DNA from: Candidatus Bathycorpusculum fermentans
GTDB lineage: Archaea > Thermoproteota > Bathyarchaeia > Bathyarchaeales > Bathycorpusculaceae
Direction of reading: 5' to 3'
Length of the DNA: 15,128 nucleotides
Assembly (NCBI GenBank): GCA_009787175.1
Contig: WRGM01000142.1
Span: 1 to 15,128 of the forward strand
Under the pieces are notes generated by a model. It made no database searches. It saw only the letters and a list, made by a program, of their open reading frames with translations, and was not told the DNA's origin. This document shows, piece by piece, positions 6,107 to 14,234 of this stretch. Within the stretch, counting starts at the first letter, position 1. Every line of letters begins with the position of its first letter. A program made the translations under genes and the position numbers.

Positions 6107-8800
6107 ATGAATGTGTCAAATAGATGTATGTCGTTAAATTTCATTTCAAAATTTAAATTGCAAAATTTCGTTCGTAAAAGTTTAGCATTAACTGTTATTT
6201 CTTTCTTAATTGTGCTAATAATCTCTTTTTCTGCCATGTTTTCTGCGTTTAGCGGTGTCTCATTTTTTGCATCTGCAGCAGATGTGCAAGCTACGAATGA
6301 AAATGACCTAAGAACGGCTGTTGCTGGAGCCACAGAACCTACAATTATTACTATTATGAGCGATATCGATCTCACAGCTACTACACTTACTATACCTGCT
6401 GGCGCAGATATAACATTAAAAAGTGTTGATTCAACTGCATTTTGCAAACTTAGTGGAGCGTATGGTAAATCGGTTATAACGGTTAATGGTAAATTAACGC
6501 TTGACGGAGTTATTCTGACACATTTTAGTACCGGCGTTGGTAATGGGGTAACTGTTAACCGTGGCGGCACATTAATCATGATTGATGGTGAAATTTCTGA
6601 TAATAGAGATACCAACGACGGAGGTGGTGGAGTGTATGTAGTTGCTAATGGCGCTAGTTTTACAATGTATGGCGGCGTTATCTCCAATAATATTGCAGAC
6701 CAATGGGGTGGCGGCGTAAATATTGAACCTGGCTCCACTTTTAGTCTGTATGGTGGTGTAGTATCAAATAACAAAGCTAATGGTTATGGTGTTGGTGGTG
6801 GTGTGTGTGCTGATGGCGTTTTTGAAATGTTTGGCGGTGAAATTTCTGGCAATACAGCTATACGAGGTGGCGGTGGTGTATATAGCAGAGGACAAAGTGG
6901 TGCGAGCAATTTTACAATGGTGGATGGTTTAATTTTTAACAACTCAGTCACATCTGGGTCTGGTTATGGTGGTGGTGTAGCCGTTTCAAACCCTTGTGTG
7001 TTTACCATGAAAGGCGGCAAAATTTTAGATAACACTGCCCCCAGTTATGGTGGTGGTGTATACATTAGTGGTGCTACTTTTAACATGACTGGTACTGGTA
7101 TACTTTCTGGTAATAATGCTACTGATGGTGGCGGTGTATACCTAACTGGTATTGCTGGTCGTTTTAATATGACTGATAGCAGTGTAATTTCTGGTAACCT
7201 AGCCAAAAATAACGGTGGTGGTGTATATGTGGGTAATGGCTGGTTTAATTTAACTGGTGGCACAATTTCTTATAATACGGCAACACAAAATGGTGGTGGC
7301 ATTTGGGTTACTGATTCACCTGTTGATACTACAGGTCTTGAAAGACTCACAATTGATGGTGATGTAACATTTTCAAATAACATTGCTTTTGACGCATATG
7401 ACCGAGACCCTGTGCATGACAGTTACTATATTGCACTCATTGGTCCAGATGTAATTTGGTCTGAGCCTTTTATTCAGGGATATAATAATTATGACATAAG
7501 TTACATTAGCAGTATACCTGAGGTTCTTTACAATATAGAGTACAACTCTAATACTGGTATTGGTTCTATGGATAAAACAGTTGCAATTTATGATAAAGCT
7601 GTTACATTGAAACCTAATGCTTTTAGTAAAACTGGTTATACTTTTACTGGCTGGAATACTGCAGCTGATGGCACGGGCATTTCTCATACTGATGCTGAAA
7701 CATTTAGTTACATTTATGATCATGATTTAGAATTATATGCTCAATGGTCTATTATTCCTGTTATTCCCGTGTATGATTTTAGTGTTATGTATGTTGGCAA
7801 TGGTGCGACTAGTGGAAATGTTCCAATCGATAATAATTTGTATACTTATGGCGTTTCTGTTTTTGTTGCGGCTAACACTGGCAGTCTTGTCCGGTCTGGC
7901 TATACGTTCATGGGGTGGGCTTACAGTAGTACTGCAGCTGTTGCTGATTTTGCTGTAGTTGGCAATTCTGTTTCGCCTGCTAGTTTCCAGATTTATGATG
8001 ATGCAACATTGTATGCTGTTTGGATTCAAAACGTTTATGCGGTGTCTTATGAACCTGGTACACATGGTACATTTACTGTACAGATTACCAAGGATCTTCA
8101 CTATGGCGATGTAACTCCTACTGCCCCTGCCGTTACAGGTGATGCAGGTTGGAATTTTACGGGCTGGTCCCCTACACCATCTGCAACTATAACTGGTAAC
8201 GCTACTTATGTAGCACAATGGACACAAATAACAACTCCCACTTCACCCCCACCATCACCATCTGCAACTGTTGCTCCCCCTTCATCCCCCTTGCCCTCAT
8301 CAACACCAACTCCGTCTGTCCCCTCAGTAACTTTACCTCCATCTGTATCGATAGTTCCACCACCTATACTTACTACTACGCCGTTTCCTCCTGTTACAAA
8401 TGATAAGTGGGCTTTTGTGAATTTAGTTCTTAGTATACTTGGTGTTATCTTAGCTGTTATAGTAACAGTGTGTGCATTGTTACTAAAGAAGAAAGGAGCT
8501 AACAACGTTGAGCGGAAGAGTGTTAATTCTAAGACTGTTGGTGGTATAACAAGGCGTGATGATCAAAATAGTGGCGATGTGGCTGATGAAACGTTTTCTC
8601 GTCGTAGGAATATGTGGTTAATTGTTTCTGTAGTGTTGGCTGTTGTAGGTGTTGTAGTGTTTTTGTTTACTGAGGACCTAAACCTTACTATGGGTTGGGT
8701 GGATAAGTGGACTATTGTAAATGCTGCTGTATTTGTGATAAACGTAATAGTTGTTTTATTTGTGTTCAAACAAACTAAATCTGAATCTAGACAGAAATAG
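6107..8800 (+). CDS. Cell-surface beta-helix/InlB-repeat protein with three-helix C-terminal anchor
   Basis: An 897-residue predicted exported, membrane-anchored surface protein, paralogous to its upstream neighbour at the C-terminus. ATG 6107 is preferred over TTG 6095, four codons upstream. The signal peptide spans residues 24-57 (RKSLALTVISFLIVL core, ASA cleavage motif). Residues about 65-425 contain nine GGGV/GGGI turns spaced roughly 25-35 residues apart, forming a parallel beta-helix of the polymorphic-membrane-protein/pectate-lyase type. Three InlB/Flg_new repeats follow (about 474-707), each with a GY-F-GW or W-F-GW core. A Pro/Ser/Thr linker comes next (about 707-765), then helices near 768-790, 835-855 and 866-890. 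The last repeat is 73% identical over 60 residues to that of the upstream protein, and the TED...DKW motif between the last helices is shared. Codons are T/G-ending, opposite to the neighbour. It is probably an adhesin; the ligand is unknown. Confidence 0.87.
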   Translation: MNVSNRCMSLNFISKFKLQNFVRKSLALTVISFLIVLIISFSAMFSAFSGVSFFASAADVQATNENDLRTAVAGATEPTIITIMSDIDLTATTLTIPAGADITLKSVDSTAFCKLSGAYGKSVITVNGKLTLDGVILTHFSTGVGNGVTVNRGGTLIMIDGEISDNRDTNDGGGGVYVVANGASFTMYGGVISNNIADQWGGGVNIEPGSTFSLYGGVVSNNKANGYGVGGGVCADGVFEMFGGEISGNTAIRGGGGVYSRGQSGASNFTMVDGLIFNNSVTSGSGYGGGVAVSNPCVFTMKGGKILDNTAPSYGGGVYISGATFNMTGTGILSGNNATDGGGVYLTGIAGRFNMTDSSVISGNLAKNNGGGVYVGNGWFNLTGGTISYNTATQNGGGIWVTDSPVDTTGLERLTIDGDVTFSNNIAFDAYDRDPVHDSYYIALIGPDVIWSEPFIQGYNNYDISYISSIPEVLYNIEYNSNTGIGSMDKTVAIYDKAVTLKPNAFSKTGYTFTGWNTAADGTGISHTDAETFSYIYDHDLELYAQWSIIPVIPVYDFSVMYVGNGATSGNVPIDNNLYTYGVSVFVAANTGSLVRSGYTFMGWAYSSTAAVADFAVVGNSVSPASFQIYDDATLYAVWIQNVYAVSYEPGTHGTFTVQITKDLHYGDVTPTAPAVTGDAGWNFTGWSPTPSATITGNATYVAQWTQITTPTSPPPSPSATVAPPSSPLPSSTPTPSVPSVTLPPSVSIVPPPILTTTPFPPVTNDKWAFVNLVLSILGVILAVIVTVCALLLKKKGANNVERKSVNSKTVGGITRRDDQNSGDVADETFSRRRNMWLIVSVVLAVVGVVVFLFTEDLNLTMGWVDKWTIVNAAVFVINVIVVLFVFKQTKSESRQK

Positions 8801-8839
8801 TTAGTTATTATCAATAAAACTCTACAATAACAAATCTAT

Positions 8840-8882
8840 CTTTTTTTGTTACTGAATTTGTATACTTGAGTTGCCTTTTTTT
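8840..8882 (+). terminator. Oligo-T terminator region after the second surface-protein gene
   Basis: Two T7 tracts (8841-8847 and 8876-8882) lie 40-80 bases after the stop codon, with no hairpin of note. This is the usual archaeal termination pattern. Confidence 0.5.
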
Positions 8883-8962
8883 CTAAAAGTATTTTTGTTA
8901 TATAACCTCCTATGTGTGTGAGAGTTAACGGGTGAAAAGATGCCTGTTTTTTGTTGATAAAG

Positions 8963-8981
8963 TATAAATAATGGATTAATC
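8963..8981 (+). promoter_or_regulatory. metY operon promoter with TATA box and overlapping GATTAATC palindrome
   Basis: TATAAATA at 8963-8970 is a good archaeal TATA box, placing transcription start near 8990 and giving a leader of about 130 bases before metY. An 8-bp palindrome GATTAATC (8974-8981) sits between the TATA box and the predicted start, where a repressor would block polymerase loading. The longer ATGGATTAATCA is also found at 1651-1662. An operator role is an inference. Confidence 0.45.
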
Positions 8982-9020
8982 ATATTAAACATATATGAAT
9001 TGTGGAAATATGGTGTTGAA

Positions 9021-9128
9021 ATGAAACTACAAATAATAAAAAATCACAAAAACTTTGAAGCAGACAAGCAAGTAACCAATTTTCACATCCAAAATAAAGA
9101 CTACTTTAAGAGGCCAAAAAATGAGTAA
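9021..9128 (+). other. Possible 35-codon leader ORF overlapping the metY start
   Basis: ATG 9021 opens a Lys/Asn-rich frame (starting MKLQIIKNHKNFEA) whose TAA ends at 9128, eight bases inside metY (ATGAGTAA overlap). There is no clear ribosome binding site, and no Met or Cys run that would suggest attenuation. It may be a coupled leader peptide or chance in an A-rich leader. Confidence 0.25.
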
Positions 9129-10413
9129 TAAGCATAAATATAAATTTGAAACAATCCAAATTCACGCTGGTCAAGAACAGCCCGACCCAGCAACAGGTGC
9201 ACGCGCAGTTCCAATATACGCAACAACCTCATATGTTTTCAAAGATAGCGCACAAGCAGCCAACCGTTTCAATCTCACCGAAGGTGGCAACATTTACAGC
9301 CGTATAATGAACCCTACATCTGATGTGTTTGAAAAACGCGTAGCAGCACTTGAAGGTGGCGCAGCAGCATTAGCAGTAGCATCTGGTGCAGCAGCAATCA
9401 CATATGCAATACAAAACATCGCATTAGTAGGCGACCATATAGTATCTGCCTCAAACCTCTACGGCGGAACATATAACCTGTTTGCTAACACCATACGCGA
9501 ACAAGGAATTGAAACAACTTTTGTTGATCCGACAGATGTAAACAATTTTGAAAAGGCAATAAGAAAAAATACAAAACTCATATTTGCCGAAACACTGGGA
9601 AACCCAAACTCTGACGTAATTGACCTTCAAGCTATCGCAGACATAGCTCACAAACATGGAATCCCATTTGTTGTGGATAACACATTTGCAACTCCTTACT
9701 TATTAAATCCCTTTGAATACGGTGTCGATATCATTATTCATTCAGCAACAAAATTCATCGGCGGACACGGCACAACAATGGGTGGTGTAATTGTCGATTC
9801 TGGAAAATTCGATTGGGCCCAAAACGACAAATTTCCTGGATTATCCAAACCAAATCCCTCTTATCATGGTATTGTTTTCACTCAAGCGGTTGGCAATCTC
9901 GCGTACATAATAAAAATTCGAACAACCCTCCTGCGCGATCAAGGAGCAGCAATTTCTCCTTTCAACTCATTTCTACTGTTGCAAGGATTAGAAACATTAT
10001 CCCTTAGAGTAGAGCGTCACGTAACAAACGCGTTAAAGGTAGTAGAATATCTAAAAAACCATCCACAGGTGGAGAAGGTAAACCATCCATCGTTGACGTA
10101 TGGATCTGCAAAAGAACTGTATCGTAAGTATTTCCCTAATGGTGCAGGGTCGATTTTTACATTTGAAATTAAAGGTGATGCTGAAACAGCTCGACGCTTC
10201 ACCGAGAGTTTGGAACTTTTTTCGCTTCTTGCAAATGTTGCAGATGTCAAATCTTTAGTAATCCATCCTGCATCCACAACGCATTCCCAATTAAGTGAAT
10301 CAGAATTACTCGCTATCGGAATCAAACCAAACACCGTTCGACTTTCAATTGGAACTGAACATATCGATGACATTATAGCAGACTTGGAACATGGTTTTAA
10401 ACAAGCGAAATAA
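9121..10413 (+). CDS. metY: O-acetylhomoserine aminocarboxypropyltransferase (sulfhydrylase)
   Basis: A PLP enzyme that joins sulfide to O-acetyl-L-homoserine to give L-homocysteine, the direct-sulfhydrylation step of methionine synthesis, in the cytoplasm. The 430 residues match the usual length of the Cys/Met-metabolism PLP family. Recognisable motifs are the N-terminal ETIQIHAGQ, the YSR at 59-61 that contacts PLP phosphate from the neighbouring subunit, EGG/ASGAAA at 78-92, the DNTFATP strand with Asp186 under the PLP ring, and SATKFIGGHG with the Schiff-base Lys211. The insertion before YSR and the GTTMGGVIVDSG segment favour MetY over cystathionine gamma-synthase. ATG 9121 follows an AAGAGG-like weak ribosome binding site. 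It is the first gene of an operon, 17 bases ahead of cysK, and its partner metA supplies the substrate. Codons shift from A/C-rich to more G/T-rich near base 10080. Confidence 0.95.
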   Translation: MSNKHKYKFETIQIHAGQEQPDPATGARAVPIYATTSYVFKDSAQAANRFNLTEGGNIYSRIMNPTSDVFEKRVAALEGGAAALAVASGAAAITYAIQNIALVGDHIVSASNLYGGTYNLFANTIREQGIETTFVDPTDVNNFEKAIRKNTKLIFAETLGNPNSDVIDLQAIADIAHKHGIPFVVDNTFATPYLLNPFEYGVDIIIHSATKFIGGHGTTMGGVIVDSGKFDWAQNDKFPGLSKPNPSYHGIVFTQAVGNLAYIIKIRTTLLRDQGAAISPFNSFLLLQGLETLSLRVERHVTNALKVVEYLKNHPQVEKVNHPSLTYGSAKELYRKYFPNGAGSIFTFEIKGDAETARRFTESLELFSLLANVADVKSLVIHPASTTHSQLSESELLAIGIKPNTVRLSIGTEHIDDIIADLEHGFKQAK

Positions 10414-10430
10414 CAAAAAAGTTGATAGAT

Positions 10431-11363
10431 ATGAGAAATATTTACAAATCGGTCATAGAACTAATTGGTGACACGCCATTACTTGAACTTATACAAATTG
10501 AAAAAGAAATCGGTCTCAACGCTACGCTACTTGCCAAGCTGGAATCTTTTAATCCAGCTGGCTCAGTCAAAGATAGAATAGCAAATGTAATGCTTGACGA
10601 TGCCGAAAAGAGCGGTCTATTAAAGCCGGGTGCCGTTGTTATTGAGCCGACTTCGGGTAACACGGGGATTGGTCTTGCTGCTATATGTGCTGCGCGTGGT
10701 TATCAGCTTATTTTGGTTATGCCTGAGACTATGTCTATAGAGCGTCGGAAACTTGTGAAAGCGTATGGCGCAGAGCTTGTTTTGACAGATGGTACAAAAG
10801 GTATGAAAGGTGCAATTGCTAAAGCAGACGAACTGGTAGCTACTACACCTAACGCGTTTATGCCCGGACAATTTATTAATCCCTCTAATCCTGCTGTGCA
10901 CAGGGAGACAACAGGGCCTGAAATTTGGCGAGATACCGATGGTGTGGTGGATATTTTTGTATCTGGTGTAGGAACTGGTGGTACGATTACTGGTGTTGGA
11001 GAATATTTGAAATCTAGAAATCCCTTGATTAAAGTGGTGGCTGTTGAGCCAAAAAATTCTGCTGTTTTATCTACAGGTGTTGCTGGTTCACATAAAATTC
11101 AAGGTATTGGTGCAGGGTTTGTGCCAAAAACGCTTAATACCTCGATATATGACGAGATTATTGCTGTAGCGGATGAAGATGCTTTTGATATAAGTAGACT
11201 GGTTGCTCGCAAAGAGGGTATACTTGTGGGGATATCTTCAGGTGCAGCGTTATGGGCGGCTATACAAGTTGCAAAGCGACAGGAGAATAAGGGAAAAACT
11301 ATTGTTATTATACTACCTGATACTGGTGAGCGATATCTTTCTACAACACTTTTTGCAGAATAA
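10431..11363 (+). CDS. cysK: Cysteine synthase (O-acetylserine sulfhydrylase)
   Basis: A fold-type II PLP enzyme making L-cysteine from O-acetyl-L-serine and sulfide. The 310 residues from ATG 10431 match the CysK length; TTG 10422 is three codons upstream but adds only a short poor extension. The domain starts with IGDTPLLEL. NPAGSVKDR holds the PLP lysine (Lys47). EPTSGNTGIG (72-81) is the substrate-binding Asn loop, QFINPSNPAVHRETTGPEI (147-165) is diagnostic, and GVGTGGT (179-185) is the PLP phosphate loop. LPDTGERYLST closes the protein. It lies 17 bases after metY and 50 before metA, so it is almost certainly co-transcribed. No serine acetyltransferase (cysE) is in the window, so the source of O-acetylserine is not seen. 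O-phosphoserine as substrate cannot be excluded. Codons turn markedly T/G-ending from about base 10620, inside the gene. Confidence 0.94.
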   Translation: MRNIYKSVIELIGDTPLLELIQIEKEIGLNATLLAKLESFNPAGSVKDRIANVMLDDAEKSGLLKPGAVVIEPTSGNTGIGLAAICAARGYQLILVMPETMSIERRKLVKAYGAELVLTDGTKGMKGAIAKADELVATTPNAFMPGQFINPSNPAVHRETTGPEIWRDTDGVVDIFVSGVGTGGTITGVGEYLKSRNPLIKVVAVEPKNSAVLSTGVAGSHKIQGIGAGFVPKTLNTSIYDEIIAVADEDAFDISRLVARKEGILVGISSGAALWAAIQVAKRQENKGKTIVIILPDTGERYLSTTLFAE

Positions 11364-11413
11364 ACCGATGTTCACATGTCAAAACAATTTGTTATAGGAA
11401 AATTGATGAGAAC

Positions 11414-12325
11414 ATGCCTGTAAATATTCCAACCAATTTGCCTGCTGTGGAAACGCTTAGTTCAGAAGGCATCTTTGTTATGACTGAAAAGAGAGCGCGT
11501 TCACAGGATATTCGACCGCTTGAGATAGGTATTGTAAATTTGATGCCTACAAAAATAAACACTGAAACGCAACTTTTGCGTCTACTTTCTAATACGCCAT
11601 TACAAATAGAAATTACACTTTTACGAATGAATAACCACGTTTATAAGAATACTGGACAGGAACATTTAGATGTTTTCTATCATACACATATGGATGTAAA
11701 GGATAAGTGGTTTGATGGATTAATTATAACGGGTGCACCAGTTGAGGCGTTGCCTTTTGATAAGGTGGATTACTGGGATGATTTATGTACTTTGATGGAT
11801 TGGTCCAAAACAAATGTGTACAGTACTCTGCATATATGCTGGGGTGCTCAAGCAGGACTTTTTCATCATTATGGGATCAAAAAATATGAACTTTATGAAA
11901 AACTTTCAGGTGTATATCGGCATAAGGTACAAGTTTCTTCTAATTGCCTAATACGAGGTTTCGATGACGAATTCTTAGCACCACATTCACGCTACACAAA
12001 TGTACGAGAAGAGGATATCCTAATAGCTGGGTTATCCGTTCTAGCAAAGTCAAATGAAACTGGCGTATATATCGCCGTAAGTAATGACCACAGACAAGTA
12101 TTCATTACCGGGCATCCAGAATATGACAAAACGACACTAGACGACGAGTATAAACGTGACATAGGTAAGGGGTTAAACATCAAACCCCCTGTAAACTATT
12201 ATAAAGACAACAACTTAAATAAAATCCCTACAATGCACTGGAAAGCTCACGCCCACCTTCTATTTGCAAACTGGCTCAATTACTACGTATACCAAGAAAC
12301 ACCATATCATATTACATCAATATAG
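11414..12325 (+). CDS. metA: Homoserine O-acyltransferase, predicted acetyl-CoA specific
   Basis: Activates L-homoserine for methionine synthesis by transferring an acyl group from acyl-CoA, in the cytoplasm. The 303 residues are full length for the MetA family (class-I glutamine-amidotransferase-like fold), beginning MPVNIP with IGIVNLMPTK (38-47). The catalytic Cys142 is in HICWGAQAGL, and His235 and Glu237 are in ITGHPEYD. Residue 111 is Glu (GAPVEALPF). In this family Glu111 marks acetyl-CoA users and Gly marks succinyl-CoA users, so the product should be O-acetylhomoserine, exactly what the neighbouring MetY needs. The name homoserine O-succinyltransferase that is often applied to the family would mislead here. 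ATG 11414 is the only credible start. It is the last gene of the operon, with a T7 tract about 48 bases after the stop. The first two thirds are G/T-rich and the last third A/C-rich on the coding strand. The family is mostly bacterial, so the gene may have been transferred into this archaeon. Confidence 0.95.
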   Translation: MPVNIPTNLPAVETLSSEGIFVMTEKRARSQDIRPLEIGIVNLMPTKINTETQLLRLLSNTPLQIEITLLRMNNHVYKNTGQEHLDVFYHTHMDVKDKWFDGLIITGAPVEALPFDKVDYWDDLCTLMDWSKTNVYSTLHICWGAQAGLFHHYGIKKYELYEKLSGVYRHKVQVSSNCLIRGFDDEFLAPHSRYTNVREEDILIAGLSVLAKSNETGVYIAVSNDHRQVFITGHPEYDKTTLDDEYKRDIGKGLNIKPPVNYYKDNNLNKIPTMHWKAHAHLLFANWLNYYVYQETPYHITSI

Positions 12326-12373
12326 CACATATGCCCATAGATTGGAGTGTCCACTTAAAGATAAGTAATCCAG

Positions 12374-12380
12374 TTTTTTT
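12374..12380 (+). terminator. Oligo-T terminator of the metY-cysK-metA operon
   Basis: A T7 tract lies 48 bases after the metA stop and just before the decayed transposase. No other gene follows on this strand. Confidence 0.4.
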
Positions 12381-12398
12381 AAACGCTGTAAATATGTC

Positions 12399-13120
12399 TT
12401 AAGTGGTTAATGCATGCCAAAGTTTAAGTGTCAGATCCACCACCCCGCTTTTTTGAAACAACTTTAGTGCGTCTGGTAAATCTGCCCAAATGGTGACGTG
12501 TGTTGCTGTTTTTTTTGCTCAAGTAACCGTGTATACGCTTTACCAATAACACGACATTTCTTTGATAACCCTTTCAGAAAAGCATCCCACTTATCCGTTA
12601 GACGATACAGTCTTCCAAATGGTTCACTTTATTGTAAAGGCGGTGGAAAAATTGCAGTATTACGATGGCTGAGCACCCAAGCGGAACACCTTTTCGTGTA
12701 CTACGATCAATAGACTTGGTGATCCAAAGCTTGTTTTTTCTAACCCACAAATGCCACACATAATCAAACTTCATCTCCATGATATTCTCAGCGATTTTGG
12801 ACTAAGAATAGTTTAACTCCTGTCTCTATGATCCATCGGTAAACTAGTGAGGGTAGGCTGTTAAAAATTTTGGAGAGCATACGGACCATTCCTGTACACT
12901 GTATAAATAAACAGTAGCAAAATTTTTGACACCCTATTAGTGGCACTGTAGCCATGTAGTCTAAAGGTTACAAAACAGTTCATGGCTTTTTGAGACAGCT
13001 TATTATTATAGTTAACATGTTTTTGAAAAAATTGTACCACAGACAATCTGCTATGAACTGCTCGCCTGTAGTCAACATCAACCCCAATAAACCTTAAAAC
13101 AAACAACATACATGACAACG
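12399..13120 (-). pseudogene. Decayed IS1-family transposase
   Basis: Read on the minus strand, the fragments line up in order with an IS1-type (InsAB') transposase but in changing frames. An N-terminal piece ends in YRNGPYALQNF (to about 12865). A helix-turn-helix-like piece, LVYRWIIETGVKLFLVQNR, is near 12850-12790. DYVWHLWVRKNKLWITKSID and STRK then follow in one frame (about 12765-12690), and LYNKVNHLEDCIV ends at 12601. After a frameshift comes TDKWDAFLKGLSKKCRVIGK (12598-12540). An extra base in the T8 run at 12509-12516 shifts the frame again to NTRHHLGRFTRRTKVVSK. After another shift VDLTLKLWHALTT ends at TAA 12399. The DDE residues (D of FDYVW, D of TDKW, and a Glu before the RHH block) can be followed. 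At least four frameshifts and a stop make it inactive. Terminal repeats were not identified with confidence. Confidence 0.8.
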
Positions 13121-14023
13121 ATCATCATAGCGAAGCGGTTGCACAGGATTATGAACAAGTTGTAAAAGGGTACATTAAAACAACTGACAAAAATAAAACA
13201 TCTGTTACACAACGCGCTAAAAATATGCCATAAAATATTTAACATAACAACCATCACACCAACTACATATCAAATTTTTAAAAAACAAAATTCAACACCA
13301 CTATCAAGTGAGTCATCTAAGCCGTTGGAAAACAAAAAAGTGGGAAACAAAACAAAAACATATCACATTATAATGGGGGCAAGTAAGCACATTTAATCCA
13401 GTCCATAACACAATTTTTCTGTTTATATATGACTAGACAAAATATTATCATTATATAAGTGGTTTTTGAAACGTTTTTTATAAAATAAAACTGTTTCCAA
13501 AAAGTTTCACATTGTTTCCCACATTTGGAAACACCTTGGAAAATAGTCAGTAACTCTTACGAATAAATAAAAGCCATAACAAAATATGATACATATCCAA
13601 AAACTCTTAACACCTTCTCCAATCCTAACATAGACATGGCGCTATCAACTCACACACCCCCGTCTCACTTCTACCGCTTGTCCCACAACTAGAACATGTA
13701 CACAACACAACAAGCTCAAGGTCTTAATCCTGGGTCTAAGTTTCGAAAAATTAAGCAAAGTTCTTTGGTGTTTACTGTACAAACCATTTTTTGAAAAAGT
13801 GCTCAGCTGACCTGGAGAAAAACGTAAAATGACACCTTTACACCACATTACGCACCATGGCGTATGAGAACAGGTTTATATCTAATCATAAGTTAAGCCT
13901 GTTTTTTTCTTAATATTGAAATATTAATTTTTAAGTTTGTGTTTAAATTGTTTAAGTGTACTTTTTGTATGAAAAATGGGGGGGGGGTTATTGGTGAAAA
14001 ATGGTATAAAAGTAAGTCTGAAC
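13121..14023. other. AT-rich non-coding stretch with GTTTCC boxes and a G10 tract
   Basis: No supported gene is seen; the minus-strand frame at 13645-13848 has no recognisable domain or ribosome binding site. TGTTTCC boxes occur at 13492-13498 and 13513-13519, the second forming an inverted repeat with GGAAACA (13527-13533, 7-base spacer). Related GGAAAAC/GGAAAC copies lie near 13325-13350 and TTGGAAAA at 13537-13544. A G10 homopolymer is at 13978-13987. Base composition changes from A/C-rich to G/T-rich near 13870. It may be a regulatory or origin-like region, or relic mobile-element DNA. Confidence 0.4.
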
Positions 14024-14100
14024 TGGTGGACCGAGGGGGATTTGAACCCCCGACCTCTTGAGTGCAAGTCAAGCGTTCATACCAGCTGAACTATCGGCCC
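14024..14100 (-). tRNA. tRNA-Ala (anticodon UGC)
   Basis: The minus strand folds into a complete 77-nt cloverleaf. The acceptor stem is GGGCCGA/TCGGTCC with the G3:U70 wobble pair that identifies alanine tRNAs. The D stem is GTTC/GAAC with a 9-base loop, the anticodon stem CTTGA/TCAAG has loop CTTGCAC (anticodon TGC), the variable loop has 5 bases, and the T stem is GGGGG/CCCCC with loop TTCAAAT. The discriminator base is A73 and the CCA end is encoded in the DNA. There is no intron. It lies 134 bases downstream of the zinc-ribbon gene on the same strand, with its own TATA-like TAAATATTAC about 33 bases upstream. Confidence 0.97.
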
Positions 14101-14234
14101 TTGTTTTTGTTGTAGCATCATTTGTTTTCGGTAATATTTATCTTTTGTATTTTTTTGTATGTTATGCTGTTGAAAAACTGTTTGTTTATTTGTTTGAAAA
14201 AATAAGATAAGTTGGATTTTAGGATTTAGGTTTT

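Noticed and set aside
6091..6774. Long minus-strand frame (227 codons) opposite the second surface-protein gene
   Set aside because: Mirror of the Gly-rich beta-helix turns, without a ribosome binding site or domain.
6619..7300. Repeated GGTGGTGGTGTA-like units suggesting a CRISPR or DNA repeat array
   Set aside because: They encode the GGGVY turns of the beta-helix in one frame with uneven spacing and varied sequence between; this is protein repeat structure.
8990..9120. SAM or other methionine-related riboswitch before metY
   Set aside because: The A-rich leader shows no conserved riboswitch core or stable multi-stem structure.
13645..13848. 67-codon minus-strand frame in the gene-free region
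   Set aside because: No recognisable domain, no ribosome binding site, and codon use unlike the real genes.
13978..13987. G10 tract as a phase-variation switch
   Set aside because: It lies outside any supported gene or promoter spacer; it could equally be a sequencing or assembly length error.
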